The notes: generated by a model not told the origin, from the letters alone. DNA of 35,136 nucleotides from an uncultured Burkholderiales bacterium (GCA_937949525.1 CALEDT010000023.1:1-35136); one strand, 5' to 3'; positions 5,909-25,077 are shown, numbered from the stretch's first letter. Translations and numbers: made by a program.

Positions 5909-7981
5909 ATGTCCAGCCAGCAACGCAACATCCTCGTCACCTCCGCCCTGCCCTACGCCAACGGTGCCATTCATCTGGGCCACCTGGTGGAATACATCCA
6001 GACCGACATCTGGGCGCGGTTCCAAAAGATGCGCGGGCATCGCTGCATCTACGTATGCGCGGACGATACCCACGGCACGCCGATCATGCTGCGCGCGGAG
6101 AAGGAGGGCATCACGCCGGAACAGCTCATCGACCGCGTCTGGCACGAGCACAAGCGCGATTTCGACGGCTTTCACATCGCGTTCGACAACTACCACAGCA
6201 CCCACTCGGAAGAGACGCGGTTCTACGCGGACACCATCTACACGCGGCTGCAGGACGCCGGCCTGATCGAGGTGCGTGCGATCGAGCAGTTCTACGATCC
6301 GGTCAAGGACATGTTCCTGCCGGACCGCTTCATCAAGGGCGAATGCCCGAAGTGCCACGCCAAGGACCAGTACGGCGACAACTGCGAGGCGTGCGGCGCC
6401 GCGTATCAACCCACCGATCTGATCGAGCCGTACTCCGCCGTGTCCGGCGCGAGGCCGGTACGCAAGACTTCCGATCATCACTTCTTCCGGCTGTCCGATC
6501 CGCGCTGTGCCGATTTCCTGCAACGCTGGATCGCCACGCCCGGCCACGTACAGACCGAGGCGGCCAACAAGCTGAACGAGTGGCTGGACGCCGGCCTGTC
6601 CGACTGGGACATCTCGCGCGACGCGCCCTATTTCGGCTTCGAGATCCCCGGCGCGCCGGGCAAGTTCTATTACGTCTGGCTGGATGCGCCGATCGGCTAC
6701 ATGGGCAGTTTTCGCCATTACTGCGACCGGCACGGCCTGGATTTCGATGCATTCTGGAAACCGGACGCCCAGGCCGAGGTGTATCACTTCATCGGCAAGG
6801 ACATTCTCTATTTCCATGCGCTGTTCTGGCCGGCGGAACTGCATCACGCCGGTTTCCGCACGCCCAGCGGCGTGTTCTGCCACGGCTTCCTGACGATCAA
6901 TGGCACCAAGATGTCGAAGTCGCGCGGCACCTTCATCACGGCGGAGAGCTATCTGCGCCATCTCGATCCGGAGTGGCTGCGCTACTACTTCGCCGCCAAG
7001 CTCAACGGCACGATGGAGGACATCGACCTCAACCTGGAGGATTTTGCCGCGCGCGTGAACAGCGACCTGGTCGGCAAGTACGTCAATATCGCCAGCCGCT
7101 GCGCCGGCTTCATCAGCAAACGCTTCGGCGGCCGCCTGGGCACGGTGGATCGTAGCGCCACGGCGGAGTTCGAGCGCGCGTTCGCCGAAGGCGCCATCGC
7201 GCAGAGTTACGAAGCGCGCGACTACGGCCGCGCACTGCGCGAGATCATGCGCCTGGCCGATCTGGCCAACGGCCATATCGCCGACAAGAAGCCCTGGGAA
7301 ATGGCCAGGCAGGATGGCCGCGAGGCGGAACTGCACGAGGTCTGCTCCACCGCGCTGACCCTGTTCCGCGACCTGACGCTGTACCTGAAGCCGGTGCTGC
7401 CGAAGCTGGCGGAACAGGTGGAGGCCTTCCTGAACATTCCGCCGCTGACCTGGACCGATGTCTGGGCGCCGCTGCCGGCCGGCCACGCGATCAACGAATA
7501 CCAGCATCTGATGACGCGCATCGACCCCAAGAAGATCGAGGCCATGGTCGAGGAGAACCGCCAGAGCATGGCGCCGCCGCCGGAACCGGCACCCGTCCGC
7601 CATGCCGAGCGTCAGCAGCACGAAGCCCAGGCGGAAGCGACAAGCACGTCGCCGGCGTACATCGGCATCGACGACTTCAGCAAGATCGACCTGCGCGTCG
7701 CCCGCATCGCCGGGGCCGAGCACGTCGAGGGCGCCGACAAGCTGCTGAAGCTGACCCTGGACCTGGGCACGGAAACGCGCACCGTGTTCGCCGGCATCAA
7801 GGCGGCCTACGCGCCGGAGACCCTGGTCGGACGGCTCACCGTGATGGTGGCCAATCTGGCGCCGCGCAAGATGAAGTTCGGCCTCTCCGAAGGCATGGTG
7901 CTGGCCGCCAGCGACGAGCGCGGCGGCCCGTTCCTGCTGGCGCCGGACAGCGGCGCGCAACCGGGCATGCGCATCAAGTGA
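5909..7981 (+). CDS. metG: Methionyl-tRNA synthetase
   Basis: A 690-residue class I aminoacyl-tRNA synthetase that charges tRNA-Met in the cytoplasm. The HIGH-type motif is HLGH (residues 22-25) after SALPYANG, and KMSKS is at 334-338. The connective insert carries a zinc knuckle with Cys146, Cys149, Cys159 and Cys162. An anticodon-binding helical domain follows (about 390-545). After a linker rich in Pro, Glu and Ala, a C-terminal OB-fold tRNA-binding domain begins near 587 ([14 protein letters not shown]) and mediates dimerisation in this form. Length fits the E. coli type (677). The ATG at 5909 gives [17 protein letters not shown], the expected N terminus. The acylphosphatase start overlaps the stop (GTGA), so translation is probably coupled. 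Confidence 0.98.
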   Translation: MSSQQRNILVTSALPYANGAIHLGHLVEYIQTDIWARFQKMRGHRCIYVCADDTHGTPIMLRAEKEGITPEQLIDRVWHEHKRDFDGFHIAFDNYHSTHSEETRFYADTIYTRLQDAGLIEVRAIEQFYDPVKDMFLPDRFIKGECPKCHAKDQYGDNCEACGAAYQPTDLIEPYSAVSGARPVRKTSDHHFFRLSDPRCADFLQRWIATPGHVQTEAANKLNEWLDAGLSDWDISRDAPYFGFEIPGAPGKFYYVWLDAPIGYMGSFRHYCDRHGLDFDAFWKPDAQAEVYHFIGKDILYFHALFWPAELHHAGFRTPSGVFCHGFLTINGTKMSKSRGTFITAESYLRHLDPEWLRYYFAAKLNGTMEDIDLNLEDFAARVNSDLVGKYVNIASRCAGFISKRFGGRLGTVDRSATAEFERAFAEGAIAQSYEARDYGRALREIMRLADLANGHIADKKPWEMARQDGREAELHEVCSTALTLFRDLTLYLKPVLPKLAEQVEAFLNIPPLTWTDVWAPLPAGHAINEYQHLMTRIDPKKIEAMVEENRQSMAPPPEPAPVRHAERQQHEAQAEATSTSPAYIGIDDFSKIDLRVARIAGAEHVEGADKLLKLTLDLGTETRTVFAGIKAAYAPETLVGRLTVMVANLAPRKMKFGLSEGMVLAASDERGGPFLLAPDSGAQPGMRIK

Positions 7982-8259
7982 GGGTGACCCACAGGCTGTT
8001 GATCTCCGGCCGTGTGCAGGGGGTCTATTACCGTGAGTCCATGCGGGCCGAAGCGGAAAACCTGCATGTCGCCGGCTGGGTACGCAATCTGCGGGACGGC
8101 CGCGTCGAGGCCATGGTCCAGGGCGACGCGCAGGCGGTGTCGGCGCTGATCGACTGGGCGCGCGGGGGGCCGCCGGCCGCACGGGTGGATGCGGTCGAGA
8201 TCACGGAGGTGGCGGATGCGGGGTCACTGCAAGGCTTCGTCCGCCTGCCCAGCGCCTGA
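7978..8259 (+). CDS. acyP: Acylphosphatase
   Basis: A 93-residue acylphosphatase, hydrolysing acyl phosphates such as acetyl or carbamoyl phosphate. The signature begins [16 protein letters not shown], holding the phosphate-binding loop and catalytic Arg, and continues with [17 protein letters not shown], containing the catalytic Asn. Length matches the family (about 90). The start is GTG at 7978, overlapping the metG stop by four bases; GTG at 7984 is an alternative. The physiological role of this enzyme in bacteria is unsettled and the neighbours do not clarify it. Confidence 0.93.
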   Translation: MRVTHRLLISGRVQGVYYRESMRAEAENLHVAGWVRNLRDGRVEAMVQGDAQAVSALIDWARGGPPAARVDAVEITEVADAGSLQGFVRLPSA

Positions 8260-8299
8260 CGCGCACACCGCGCAGCCAAGACCTAGTAATTTCATCAAC

Positions 8300-8328
8300 T
8301 TTACAGCCCGGCACCGCGTGCCTATGCT
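8300..8328 (+). promoter_or_regulatory. Promoter of map-glnD
   Basis: TTTACA (8300-8305) and TATGCT (8323-8328) are separated by 17 bases and lie just before map. Transcription would start near 8335, leaving a leader of about 20 bases. A 6-bp stem with triloop (8332-8346) overlaps the AAGGCGA ribosome binding site, but most of its left arm would be upstream of or at the predicted start, so it may not form in the mRNA. Confidence 0.6.
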
Positions 8329-8355
8329 CAACGCCTTCGCAAGGCGATCACCGTC

Positions 8356-9177
8356 ATGTCCATCTCCATCAAGAACGCAGAAGAAATCGAACGCATGCGC
8401 GTCGCCGGCCGGCTGGCCGCTGAAGTCCTGGATTTCATCGCGCCCCACGTCAGGCCCGGCATCACCACGGGTGAACTCGACCGGCTCTGCCATGACTACA
8501 TGGTGCACGAGCAGGGCACCATCCCGGCACCGCTGAACTACGCGCCTCCCGGTCACACGCCCTACCCCCGTTCGATCTGCACCTCGGTCAATCATCAGGT
8601 CTGTCACGGCGTGCCGGGCGAGCGCAGACTCAAGGCCGGTGACGTGGTCAACCTCGACATCACCGTGATCAAGGATGGCTGGCACGGCGATACGTCGCGC
8701 ATGTTCTACGTCGGCGAACCCAGCATCCAGGCACGCCGGCTCACCGAGATCACCTACGAGTGCATGTGGAAAGGCATACTCGCGGTCCGCCCCGGCGCAC
8801 ATCTGGGCGACATCGGCGCGGCCATACAGAAGCACGCCGAGCGCCATCGCTACACCGTGGTGCGCGAGTTCTGCGGCCACGGCATCGGCCGCAAGTTTCA
8901 CGAGGAACCGCAGGTGCTGCACTACGGCAACGCGGGCACCGGACCGGTGCTGCAACCCGGCATGACCTTCACCATCGAACCGATGATCAATGCCGGCCGG
9001 CGCGACGTGCGCATGCTGGGCGATGGCTGGACCGTGGTAACCAAGGATCATTCCCTGTCGGCACAGTGGGAACACACTGTTCTGGTGACCGAAAGCGGTT
9101 ACGAAGTGCTCACCGTATCCGCCGGCGCGCCCGCGCCCCCGGCGTTCGTCACCGCCGCCCAAGCCATCGCGGCATGA
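8356..9177 (+). CDS. map: Methionine aminopeptidase, type I
   Basis: A 273-residue type Ia methionine aminopeptidase removing N-terminal Met from nascent proteins. The five metal ligands of the pita-bread fold are in place: Asp101 (NLDITVI), Asp112 (HGDTSRMF), His175 (CGHGIG), Glu208 (FTIEPM) and Glu239 (QWEHTVLV). Length agrees with E. coli Map (264). The ATG at 8356 follows AAGGCGA at good spacing and begins MSISIKNAEEIERMR, the normal N terminus. The gene overlaps glnD by ATGA, an arrangement found in other gammaproteobacteria where map and glnD are adjacent. Confidence 0.98.
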   Translation: MSISIKNAEEIERMRVAGRLAAEVLDFIAPHVRPGITTGELDRLCHDYMVHEQGTIPAPLNYAPPGHTPYPRSICTSVNHQVCHGVPGERRLKAGDVVNLDITVIKDGWHGDTSRMFYVGEPSIQARRLTEITYECMWKGILAVRPGAHLGDIGAAIQKHAERHRYTVVREFCGHGIGRKFHEEPQVLHYGNAGTGPVLQPGMTFTIEPMINAGRRDVRMLGDGWTVVTKDHSLSAQWEHTVLVTESGYEVLTVSAGAPAPPAFVTAAQAIAA

Positions 9178-11762
9178 ATCCGGCGTTCGCGCAGGTGGCG
9201 GCCTGGCGATCCGGCCTGGCGGCCGCGCGCGAACGGCTGTGCGCCGATTATCTGGCGCGGCCGCATGCCGCCCGCCTGCTTGGCGGCCTGGCGCGGGAGA
9301 TGGACCGGCTGCTGCGCACCATCTGGCGTGCCCACGCCCTGCCCCGCCAGGCGGCACTGCTGGCGGTGGGTGGTTATGGGCGCGGCGAGTTGTATCCGCA
9401 ATCCGATGTCGACGTGCTGATCCTGCTCGACGATACGCTCGATGCCGACGCGCGCGCCCGTTTCGAGCCGCTGATCGGCCTGCTTTGGGACGTCGGCGTG
9501 CCCATCGGCCACAGCGTCCGCTCGCTCACGGAATGCCTGCAGGAAGCGGCCGGCGACGTCACCATCCAGACCAACCTGCTGGAGGCGCGTTGGCTGACCG
9601 GCGATCGCCGGCTGTGCAACCGATTGGCACAGGCGCTGCATGCGCAGCTCGATGCGGCGGCCTTCTTCGAGGCCAAGCGCATCGAGCAGAAGGTGCGGCA
9701 CGGCCGCCACAGCGATGCCGCCACCTCGCTGGAGCCCAACCTGAAGGAGACACCCGGCGGCCTGCGCGACGTGCAGACCCTGCTGTGGATCGCCCGCGCC
9801 GCCGGCTGCGGCGCCCGTCTCAATGACCTCGCCCGCGCCGGTCTGCTACGCCCTGGGGAAGCACGCACCGCCAGCACGCACCTGCGCCTGATGGCGCACC
9901 TGCGCATCCGCCTGCATCTGCTGGCGAAGCGGCGCGAGGACCGGCTGCTGTTCGAGTATCAGGAGCCCATCGCACTCGCGCTGGGCGTGCGCGCCAGCGA
10001 CACCCGACGCGCCGCGGAACGGCTGATGCAGCGCTATTTCCGCGCCAGCCGGCAGATCCGCCTGCTCAACGAGCTGGTCATGGGCGGGCTGCGCGAACGG
10101 CTGCTGCCGCCCACGTCCTGCCGCACGCTGCCGCATGCGCCGGATTTCCGTCTGTGCGGCCCGCTGCTGGATGCCGATGAAGATCTGTTCGAACGCCGGC
10201 CGGAACTGCTGCTCGACACCTTCTTGGTACTCGCCGGCGAACAGGACGCATACGGTTGCACGCCGCGTCTGCTGCGCGCGCTGTGGCGCGCGGGACGTCA
10301 CATCGACGGCCGGTTTCGGCGCGACCCCGCGCAGCGTCACCGGTTTATCGAACTGCTGCGCCAGCCGCGCGGCGTCACGCGCGCGCTGCGGCTGATGCAC
10401 CGGCTCGACCTGCTCGGCCGCTACCTGCCGCTGTTCGGTCGCATCACCGGACAGATGCAGCACGACCAGTTCCACATCTACCCGGTCGACGAACACATCC
10501 TGATGGTGTTGCGCAATCTGCGTCGGCTGGCATTGCCGGAGTTCGCCCACGAGTTCCCGTTGGCGCACCGCCTGATCACCGCCTTCGAACGTCCGGAACT
10601 CTTGTTGCTGGCGGCGCTGTTCCACGACATCGCCAAGGGGCGCGGCGGCGACCACTCGGTGCTGGGCGCACGCGATGCGCGCCGCTTCTGCCGCGCGCAC
10701 GGACTGAACCGGGACGACACCGAACTGGTCGCCTGGCTGGTGGCGGAACATCTGACCCTGTCGCAGACGGCGCAGAAGCAGGATGTGTCCGACCCCACCG
10801 TGATCGCCGCGTTCGCGGCGCGTTGCGGCAATCTGCGCCGGCTGAACGCGCTGTATCTACTGACCATCGCCGACATCCGCGGCACCAGCCTCAAAGTCTG
10901 GAACGCCTGGAAGGACAAGCTGACGCGCGAACTGTATCTGGCCACGCGCGAGCTGCTGGAAGGCGGACAGCCGCGCCGCGACCTGATCGAAGCGCGCAAG
11001 GAACAGGCGCGTGCGCAACTGCGCCTGTACGGTTTCGCGCCCGGCAGCGAACAGCTCCTGTGGCAGCGCCTGGACGACCTGTACTTCCTGCGTCAGGACG
11101 CGCGCGACATCGCCTGGCAGACACGGCGCCTGCTGCCGCTGCTCGGCCGCGAGTCGTGCGTGGTGCGCGCGCGCTTGGCGCCGGTGGGCGAAGGCATCGA
11201 AGTGCTGGTGTTCATGCCGGACGAGGCGGCGCTGTTCGCCCGGATTTGCGCTTTCTTCTCGCGCCTGGGCTATTCCATCCTGTCGGCGCGCATCCACACC
11301 ACGCACGACGGCCACGCACTGGACACCTTTTACGCGGTGGATCCCGACCATCCGCGCGTGGCCTACCGCGATCTGCTCAATTACGTCGAGCACGAACTCG
11401 CCCGTGAACTGACCGAACAGCGCGAGCTGCCACCGCGCGACGGCACCCTGCCGCGCCGGCTCAAGGCGTTTCCGTTGGAACCGGAAATCAGCCTGGTGCC
11501 CGGCGACGATGCCAGGGGTTACGTGCTCAACTTCACCGCCGGTGACCGGCCCGGCCTGCTTGCGCGGGTGGCGGAGGTATTGCGCCACCACGCCGTCAAC
11601 GTCATCACCGCGCGCATCAACACCCTGGGTAACCGCGCCGAGGACGTGTTCGTGCTCAGCGGCGGCCAGCTCGAACAGCCCAGCGCGCGCGTCGCGCTGG
11701 AACAGGATCTGCTCCGGATCCTGCGCATCGGCGCCGACGGACGGGCGCCCGCTCAACGCTGA
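9174..11762 (+). CDS. glnD: Bifunctional [PII] uridylyltransferase / uridylyl-removing enzyme
   Basis: An 862-residue GlnD, the glutamine sensor that uridylylates PII (GlnB/GlnK) when glutamine is low and removes UMP when it is high. The nucleotidyltransferase motif is GGYGRGELYPQSDVDVLIL (residues 66-84, Asp78 and Asp80). The HD hydrolase motif LFHDIAKGRGGDH contains His484-Asp485. Two ACT domains close the protein (about 670-750 with IEVLVFMPDEAALFARI, and about 780-855 with FTAGDRPGLLARV). The reading frame is open upstream inside map, but the true start is ATG at 9174, which overlaps the map stop and gives MNPAFAQVAAWR. The 3' end overlaps the convergent flhB-like gene by 10 bp. Confidence 0.97.
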   Translation: MNPAFAQVAAWRSGLAAARERLCADYLARPHAARLLGGLAREMDRLLRTIWRAHALPRQAALLAVGGYGRGELYPQSDVDVLILLDDTLDADARARFEPLIGLLWDVGVPIGHSVRSLTECLQEAAGDVTIQTNLLEARWLTGDRRLCNRLAQALHAQLDAAAFFEAKRIEQKVRHGRHSDAATSLEPNLKETPGGLRDVQTLLWIARAAGCGARLNDLARAGLLRPGEARTASTHLRLMAHLRIRLHLLAKRREDRLLFEYQEPIALALGVRASDTRRAAERLMQRYFRASRQIRLLNELVMGGLRERLLPPTSCRTLPHAPDFRLCGPLLDADEDLFERRPELLLDTFLVLAGEQDAYGCTPRLLRALWRAGRHIDGRFRRDPAQRHRFIELLRQPRGVTRALRLMHRLDLLGRYLPLFGRITGQMQHDQFHIYPVDEHILMVLRNLRRLALPEFAHEFPLAHRLITAFERPELLLLAALFHDIAKGRGGDHSVLGARDARRFCRAHGLNRDDTELVAWLVAEHLTLSQTAQKQDVSDPTVIAAFAARCGNLRRLNALYLLTIADIRGTSLKVWNAWKDKLTRELYLATRELLEGGQPRRDLIEARKEQARAQLRLYGFAPGSEQLLWQRLDDLYFLRQDARDIAWQTRRLLPLLGRESCVVRARLAPVGEGIEVLVFMPDEAALFARICAFFSRLGYSILSARIHTTHDGHALDTFYAVDPDHPRVAYRDLLNYVEHELARELTEQRELPPRDGTLPRRLKAFPLEPEISLVPGDDARGYVLNFTAGDRPGLLARVAEVLRHHAVNVITARINTLGNRAEDVFVLSGGQLEQPSARVALEQDLLRILRIGADGRAPAQR

Positions 11763-12028
11763 TCGCCACCGTGCTCCAGCCGGTACAGCCAGGCCAGCAA
11801 TTCGGCCACGGCGACGTACAGCTCGGGCGGGATGCGTTCGTCCATGTCCACCTGCATCAGCAGCGTCAGCAGCCCGGGCGATTCGTGCACATAGACGCCG
11901 GCCTCGCGCGCCCGCTCGATGATCTCTTCGGCAATCAGGCCACGCCCCTTGGCCACCACGCGCGGCGCGCCGTCGGCGGCGTCATAGGCCAGTGCGACGG
12001 CCTGGGCGCGCTTGTCAGGATCGGACAT
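11753..12028 (-). CDS. Stand-alone FlhB C-terminal domain protein (flagellar export switch homologue)
   Basis: A 91-residue protein matching only the cytoplasmic end of FlhB/YscU: AVALAYDAADGAPRVVAKG, then VYVHESPGLLTLLM and RIPPELYVAVAELLAWLYRL. In full-length FlhB this part lies after the autocleavage motif NPTH and switches export specificity from rod/hook to filament. Here the protein starts after where NPTH would be and has no membrane segments, so it cannot self-cleave in the same way. It is probably a soluble partner of the export gate (FhlB-type). It overlaps the end of fliK by 14 bp, and hook-length control is the functional neighbour. The family is clear; the role is inferred. Confidence 0.88.
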   Translation of the reverse strand: MSDPDKRAQAVALAYDAADGAPRVVAKGRGLIAEEIIERAREAGVYVHESPGLLTLLMQVDMDERIPPELYVAVAELLAWLYRLEHGGDQR

Positions 12029-13391
12029 GGCCCGACTCCACGCGCGCGTCGCGCACGCTCAGGCCGGCCGCGCTGAGCCCGGCGACCAGTTCCGGCAACG
12101 CCGCGCGCAGGCTGTCACGGGTGTCGTCGCGCGCGGCGCGCAGGCTCACGCTCACCTGCTCGCCACGCAGGTCGAGCAGGGCTTGCACCTCGCCCAGGCC
12201 GGGCAAGGTCAGGCGCAGCTCGGTATCCCACCGTGGTGTGTCACGGTCGGCACCGGTGTCTTCGCCATCGGCACGCTCGCTCACCCGCCAGTCCAGCCAC
12301 TGTCCCGGCCACACCGGACCCTGCCACTGGAACGGCGCGCCTTCCAGCATCTGCAACTGCCGCCCCGCCAGTTTTGCCGCCTCTTCCGGCATGTTGCCCA
12401 ATTCGGCGATGCGCGCGGGCGGCGCCTCGACGCGTACCAGCCGCGCCTGCGGCTCGCGCCGGATGGCCTCCAGCGACATCACCCCGCGATGCCAGCGCGC
12501 CAGGTGGGCCTCGTAGAACAGGCCGCTCTCACGCACGGTCTGCGCCAGCCGGACCGGCAGCAGATGGCTGGAAGGGGCGGGCAGTTCCGCCAGTGTCGTG
12601 GGCTTGAGGCCGGCGCCGCTGCCCAGCGTGGCGCGCGTGCCGTCCACGGCCTGACCGACCAGCCCGGTCGTCGCGCTCGCCACCGGCGCCGGGGTGAGCC
12701 GGAACGCGGCCGAGTAGCCGCGCAACAGATCGACGTTGGCGACGATCGGCCGGGCCAGCACGGCTGCCTGAGTCACGGCGGCGCCGGACGGGGTGGACTG
12801 GACACCCACGGATGCCGGCGATGCCTGCGCCGGCGTGGCACTGCCCACCGTGCCGGTGCCGGCGCGTGGTGCCACGGCAGGGGCAGCGGCCGCCATCGCA
12901 CCCGCCGCTCCGACCGGCGGCGGCCCCGACGGCCCGGGTGCGACCGTAGGCACCGTCGGCGTGCCGGCGTTCATCACGCCAGCCGGCGCGACCGGAGTCG
13001 ACGCGGTGGCGCCCGTGCCGGCAGACGTGGGTGTGGCGGCCATGCGCAGCAGCGCGTTGACCTGCTGCGCCGTCGCGGAAATGCGCACCTGCTGCGCCGC
13101 CGTCACCGGCGCGGTGTTGAGCAGGAAGGTGGGACGCGGCGCGGCGTTGAGATAGGTCAGACGCACGCTGTCGCCGGCCTGCAGGTTGCGCGGCAGGTTC
13201 ATGTCCAGGTTGTGCCCCGCGACCCGGACGAGGTGGCGCCCGTTGGCCAACTGATCGACCACCCGCCCCTCGTACTGCTGCCCCGGCCTGAACGCATCCT
13301 GAGGCATGGCCGCCTTGTCGCCGCGCAACAAGGCGGTGCCCTGGGTGCGTACCCAGGCCAGCAGCAGTTCCGGCAGCGCGGCGAGGCTCAT
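12015..13391 (-). CDS. fliK: Flagellar hook-length control protein FliK-like
   Basis: A 458-residue protein with the FliK C-terminal domain (about 345-450), including WDTELRLTLPGLGEVQALLD and GEQVSVSLRAARDD. The segment before it is enriched in Gln and Trp (FQWQGPVWPGQWLDW). The middle (about 125-235) is a long linker rich in Pro, Ala, Gly and Thr, the ruler-type low-complexity part. The N-terminal 110 residues (PGQQYEGRVVDQLANGRHLV) look like a small beta domain common in this FliK class. FliK measures hook length and, with FlhB, switches export. Its start overlaps the stop of the DUF2802 gene (ATGA) and its end overlaps the flhB-like gene, so the three form one operon. Alternative: a second, atypical FliK besides one in the main flagellar cluster. 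Confidence 0.88.
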   Translation of the reverse strand: MSLAALPELLLAWVRTQGTALLRGDKAAMPQDAFRPGQQYEGRVVDQLANGRHLVRVAGHNLDMNLPRNLQAGDSVRLTYLNAAPRPTFLLNTAPVTAAQQVRISATAQQVNALLRMAATPTSAGTGATASTPVAPAGVMNAGTPTVPTVAPGPSGPPPVGAAGAMAAAAPAVAPRAGTGTVGSATPAQASPASVGVQSTPSGAAVTQAAVLARPIVANVDLLRGYSAAFRLTPAPVASATTGLVGQAVDGTRATLGSGAGLKPTTLAELPAPSSHLLPVRLAQTVRESGLFYEAHLARWHRGVMSLEAIRREPQARLVRVEAPPARIAELGNMPEEAAKLAGRQLQMLEGAPFQWQGPVWPGQWLDWRVSERADGEDTGADRDTPRWDTELRLTLPGLGEVQALLDLRGEQVSVSLRAARDDTRDSLRAALPELVAGLSAAGLSVRDARVESGHVRS

Positions 13392-13822
13392 GGCTCGGAC
13401 TGGGGACGGTTGACGTCGGAGACGGGTTCGGCCCGGCGCAAGGCGATGATCAGTTCCGCCTCGCCGCGCGACAGCCCCAGTTCATCGGCCAGCTGCTCGG
13501 GTGTCGCGCCGGCCCCGGCGCGTCGCATCGCCTCGCCGTAATCCGCCGCATCCCCGGTACGCCCGGACGGAGCGGGCGCCGGTTCCGTTGCCTGTTCCGC
13601 CAGCAGGGCGACGCGTGCCTCCAGCACATCCAGCCGGCGTTCCAACGCTTCCACCCGCGCCACGGAGGCGTCTGACGGTCGGCGCGCCGCCGCCGCATCA
13701 CGCCGGCGCCGGGGTGAGAAGATCATCACCTCGAGCAGGTAGACGGCGGTCGCCAGTATCACGGCGATCAACAGTTCGCGCCCGGTGAACGTGAGTTGCT
13801 CCAGCATCGGGAACCCGTACAT
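13388..13822 (-). CDS. DUF2802 protein with one membrane helix and coiled coil
   Basis: A 144-residue protein (ATG at 13822, or ATG at 13807 giving [12 protein letters not shown]; neither has a strong ribosome site). An N-terminal membrane helix (about 15-32, [18 protein letters not shown]) is followed by basic residues, then a predicted coiled coil (about 50-76, [18 protein letters not shown]). A C-terminal helix-turn-helix-like part follows: [20 protein letters not shown]. This arrangement matches DUF2802 proteins, often encoded with flagellar genes. Topology would place the C-terminal part in the cytoplasm. Being first in an operon with fliK and the flhB-like gene points to a flagellar accessory role. 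Function is unknown. Confidence 0.82.
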   Translation of the reverse strand: MYGFPMLEQLTFTGRELLIAVILATAVYLLEVMIFSPRRRRDAAAARRPSDASVARVEALERRLDVLEARVALLAEQATEPAPAPSGRTGDAADYGEAMRRAGAGATPEQLADELGLSRGEAELIIALRRAEPVSDVNRPQSEP

Positions 13823-13891
13823 GCAGGAATGGTTGAAGTTACGGCGACCCTGGCGATATCTTTAGTGGCCGGCGGACCGCACCTGCGGCCA

Positions 13892-13900
13892 TGCTATCAT
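13892..13900 (+). promoter_or_regulatory. Extended -10 promoter of hfq
   Basis: TGC followed by TATCAT (13895-13900) is an extended -10 element 30 bases before the hfq ATG. No good -35 is seen, which is tolerated by extended -10 promoters. It lies in the 108-bp divergent gap between the DUF2802 gene and hfq. Confidence 0.5.
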
Positions 13901-13930
13901 CCGTCATCATGCCAACTTGAGCGAAGCCCC

Positions 13931-14176
13931 ATGAGCGAACGCCAGAACCTCCAGGACCAGTTTCTCAACACGCTACGCAAGGAACACGTGCATTGTTCCG
14001 TGTTTCTGGTCAACGGCATCAAGCTGGTCGGCAAGATCGAATCGTTCGACCAGTACATGGTGCTGCTGCGCGGCAACGATCAGGCGGTGCAGGCGATCTT
14101 CAAGCACGCCATCTCCACCATTTCACCGGCCAAGCAGATCACGCTGGCGCCGCGTGACGCCACGGCCGGGGCGTGA
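13931..14176 (+). CDS. hfq: RNA chaperone Hfq (divergent form)
   Basis: An 81-residue Sm-like protein forming a hexameric RNA chaperone for small RNAs and mRNAs. The Sm1 block is [20 protein letters not shown] and the Sm2 block is [10 protein letters not shown]. Proximal-face residues Gln8 and Lys-His of the KHAI motif are kept, but the usual Tyr of YKH is Phe. The usual Tyr before LVNG is also Phe, the rim patch RRER is RKEH, and the loop before Sm2 (GNDQAVQAI) differs from the usual NTVSQMV. The protein ends soon after the core without a long C-terminal tail. The gene stands alone, not next to miaA or hflX. The chaperone call is firm; altered RNA preference is inferred. Confidence 0.93.
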   Translation: MSERQNLQDQFLNTLRKEHVHCSVFLVNGIKLVGKIESFDQYMVLLRGNDQAVQAIFKHAISTISPAKQITLAPRDATAGA

Positions 14177-14291
14177 GCGCGCCGCGGTTCGTGGCATTCG
14201 GACCCCAACCCTACCTCCCTGGCACCTGGCACGGGCGTGGTGCGCACGCGACAAACGGCGATCGCCAGCGGATTTGAACACGGTCGTGGCG

Positions 14292-14316
14292 CAGGACGGC
14301 CCATCATGACGTCCTG
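14292..14316. repeat. Inverted repeat CAGGACG/CGTCCTG upstream of the PKS
   Basis: A perfect 7-bp inverted repeat (14292-14298 and 14310-14316) with an 11-base spacer lies in the 263-bp gap between hfq and the PKS gene. It lacks a T-run, so it is not a classical terminator; it could be a regulator-binding site or part of a leader. No convincing sigma-70 promoter was found elsewhere in this gap (14177-14439), although one is expected for the long operon that follows. Confidence 0.4.
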
Positions 14317-14439
14317 AACGATGAACCCAGCCCGGTCCAATGGACGATCTGGGATGATGAAAAGAGGCATACGCGCGCGGCTTGGCCAGCAGAATGGGAA
14401 AACGATTGCAGCTTTGAATTTGAATCAGGGGACAGGGAG

Positions 14440-24192
<9,753 letters not shown>

Positions 24193-24196
<4 letters not shown>

Positions 24197-24960
24197 CCGG
24201 CGAGCCGCGCACCATCCTGATCACCGGCGCCACGGGCGCCATCGGCGCCGCGCTGGCGCGTGCCTATGCCGATGCGGGCACCCTGCTGGCGCTGATCGGG
24301 CGCGACCCGGCACGCCTGGCGCAGGTGAGCGCCGTCTGCCGTGAACGCGGTGCGCGTGTCGAGCCGATCGAACTCGACGTCACCGCTTTCGACGTGCTGC
24401 GCGTCCGCATCGACGAATTCGACACGCGCCATCCGATCGATCTGGCCATTGCCAACGCCGGCGTGGCCAGCACCCTCACGCGCGACGGGCCGGCCGAATC
24501 GTGGGAGACCGTGCTCACCCTGTTCCAGACCAACACGCTGGGCGCGCTCGCCACTCTGCACCCGCTGATCGAGCGCATGCGTGCGCGCCAATGCGGCCAG
24601 ATCGCGGTTGTGAGCTCCCTCGGCGCCTACGCCGGCATGCCCATCTCGCCCGCCTATTCGGCCAGCAAGGCCGCCATCAAGGTCTATGCCGAGGGGCTGC
24701 GTGGCTGGCTGGCGCCACAGGGCGTCAAGGTCAACGTGATCTGCCCCGGCTTCGTGCGCTCCGACATGAGCGCGCGCTTTCCCGGTCCGACGCCGTTCCT
24801 GCTCGACCCCGACCGCGCCGCGCGCATCATCCGCCGCGGCCTGGAGCGCGACCGCGCGCGCATCGCATTTCCGTTTCCGCTCAATCTGGGCGTCTGGGCC
24901 CTGTCGGTGCTGCCGCCGACGCTCGGTCTGAAGGTGCAGAAATGGCTGGGATTCTATTGA
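24193..24960 (+). CDS. Short-chain dehydrogenase/reductase, RkpH/3-ketosphinganine reductase-like
   Basis: A 255-residue classical SDR. The cofactor loop is ITGATGAIGAALA, NAG is in AIANAGVAS, and the catalytic set is Ser142, Tyr155 and Lys159 (YSASK). Arg in the segment LIGRDPARL after beta-2 suggests NADPH. The C-terminal 30 residues are hydrophobic (VWALSVLPPTLGL) and could bind the membrane, as in ketosphinganine reductases. The ATG at 24193 overlaps the GNAT stop; an upstream in-frame start at 24157 has no support. By position it would reduce the ketone left by the oxoamine synthase, giving an amino alcohol. That step is inference; the SDR call is firm. Confidence 0.92.
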
Positions 24961-25071
24961 CGCATTCGGGCCGAACCGGACGCGCGCGATGGCTGGCGAA
25001 CCGACCATACCCGAATTCAGCGATCGGGCTCGAACGCTCCCGGCATCAGGCGTGTGTACGGCTGCAACGGT

Positions 25072-25077
25072 TACAAT
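25072..25077 (+). promoter_or_regulatory. Possible -10 box before the capsule exporter genes
   Basis: TACAAT at 25072-25077 is a five-of-six -10 element 35 bases before the permease ATG, in the only sizeable gap (152 bp) between the lipid cassette and the exporter. No good -35 is present at 16-18 bases. A separate promoter here would let export genes be expressed apart from the PKS. Tentative. Confidence 0.35.

Noticed and set aside
5792-8182. 796-residue open frame on the minus strand opposite metG
   Set aside because: It lies antisense to a certain gene, has no recognisable domain, and arises from the GC-rich codon pattern. It also runs over the divergent promoters and one end of tRNA-Val.
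12012-13541. 509-residue plus-strand open frame opposite fliK
   Set aside because: The translation is low-complexity and His/Gln/Arg-rich with no family features, while the minus-strand frame carries a FliK domain and is coupled to its neighbours.
14292-14316. Rho-independent terminator for hfq
   Set aside because: The 7-bp stem has an 11-base loop and no following T-tract on either strand, so it is listed only as an inverted repeat.
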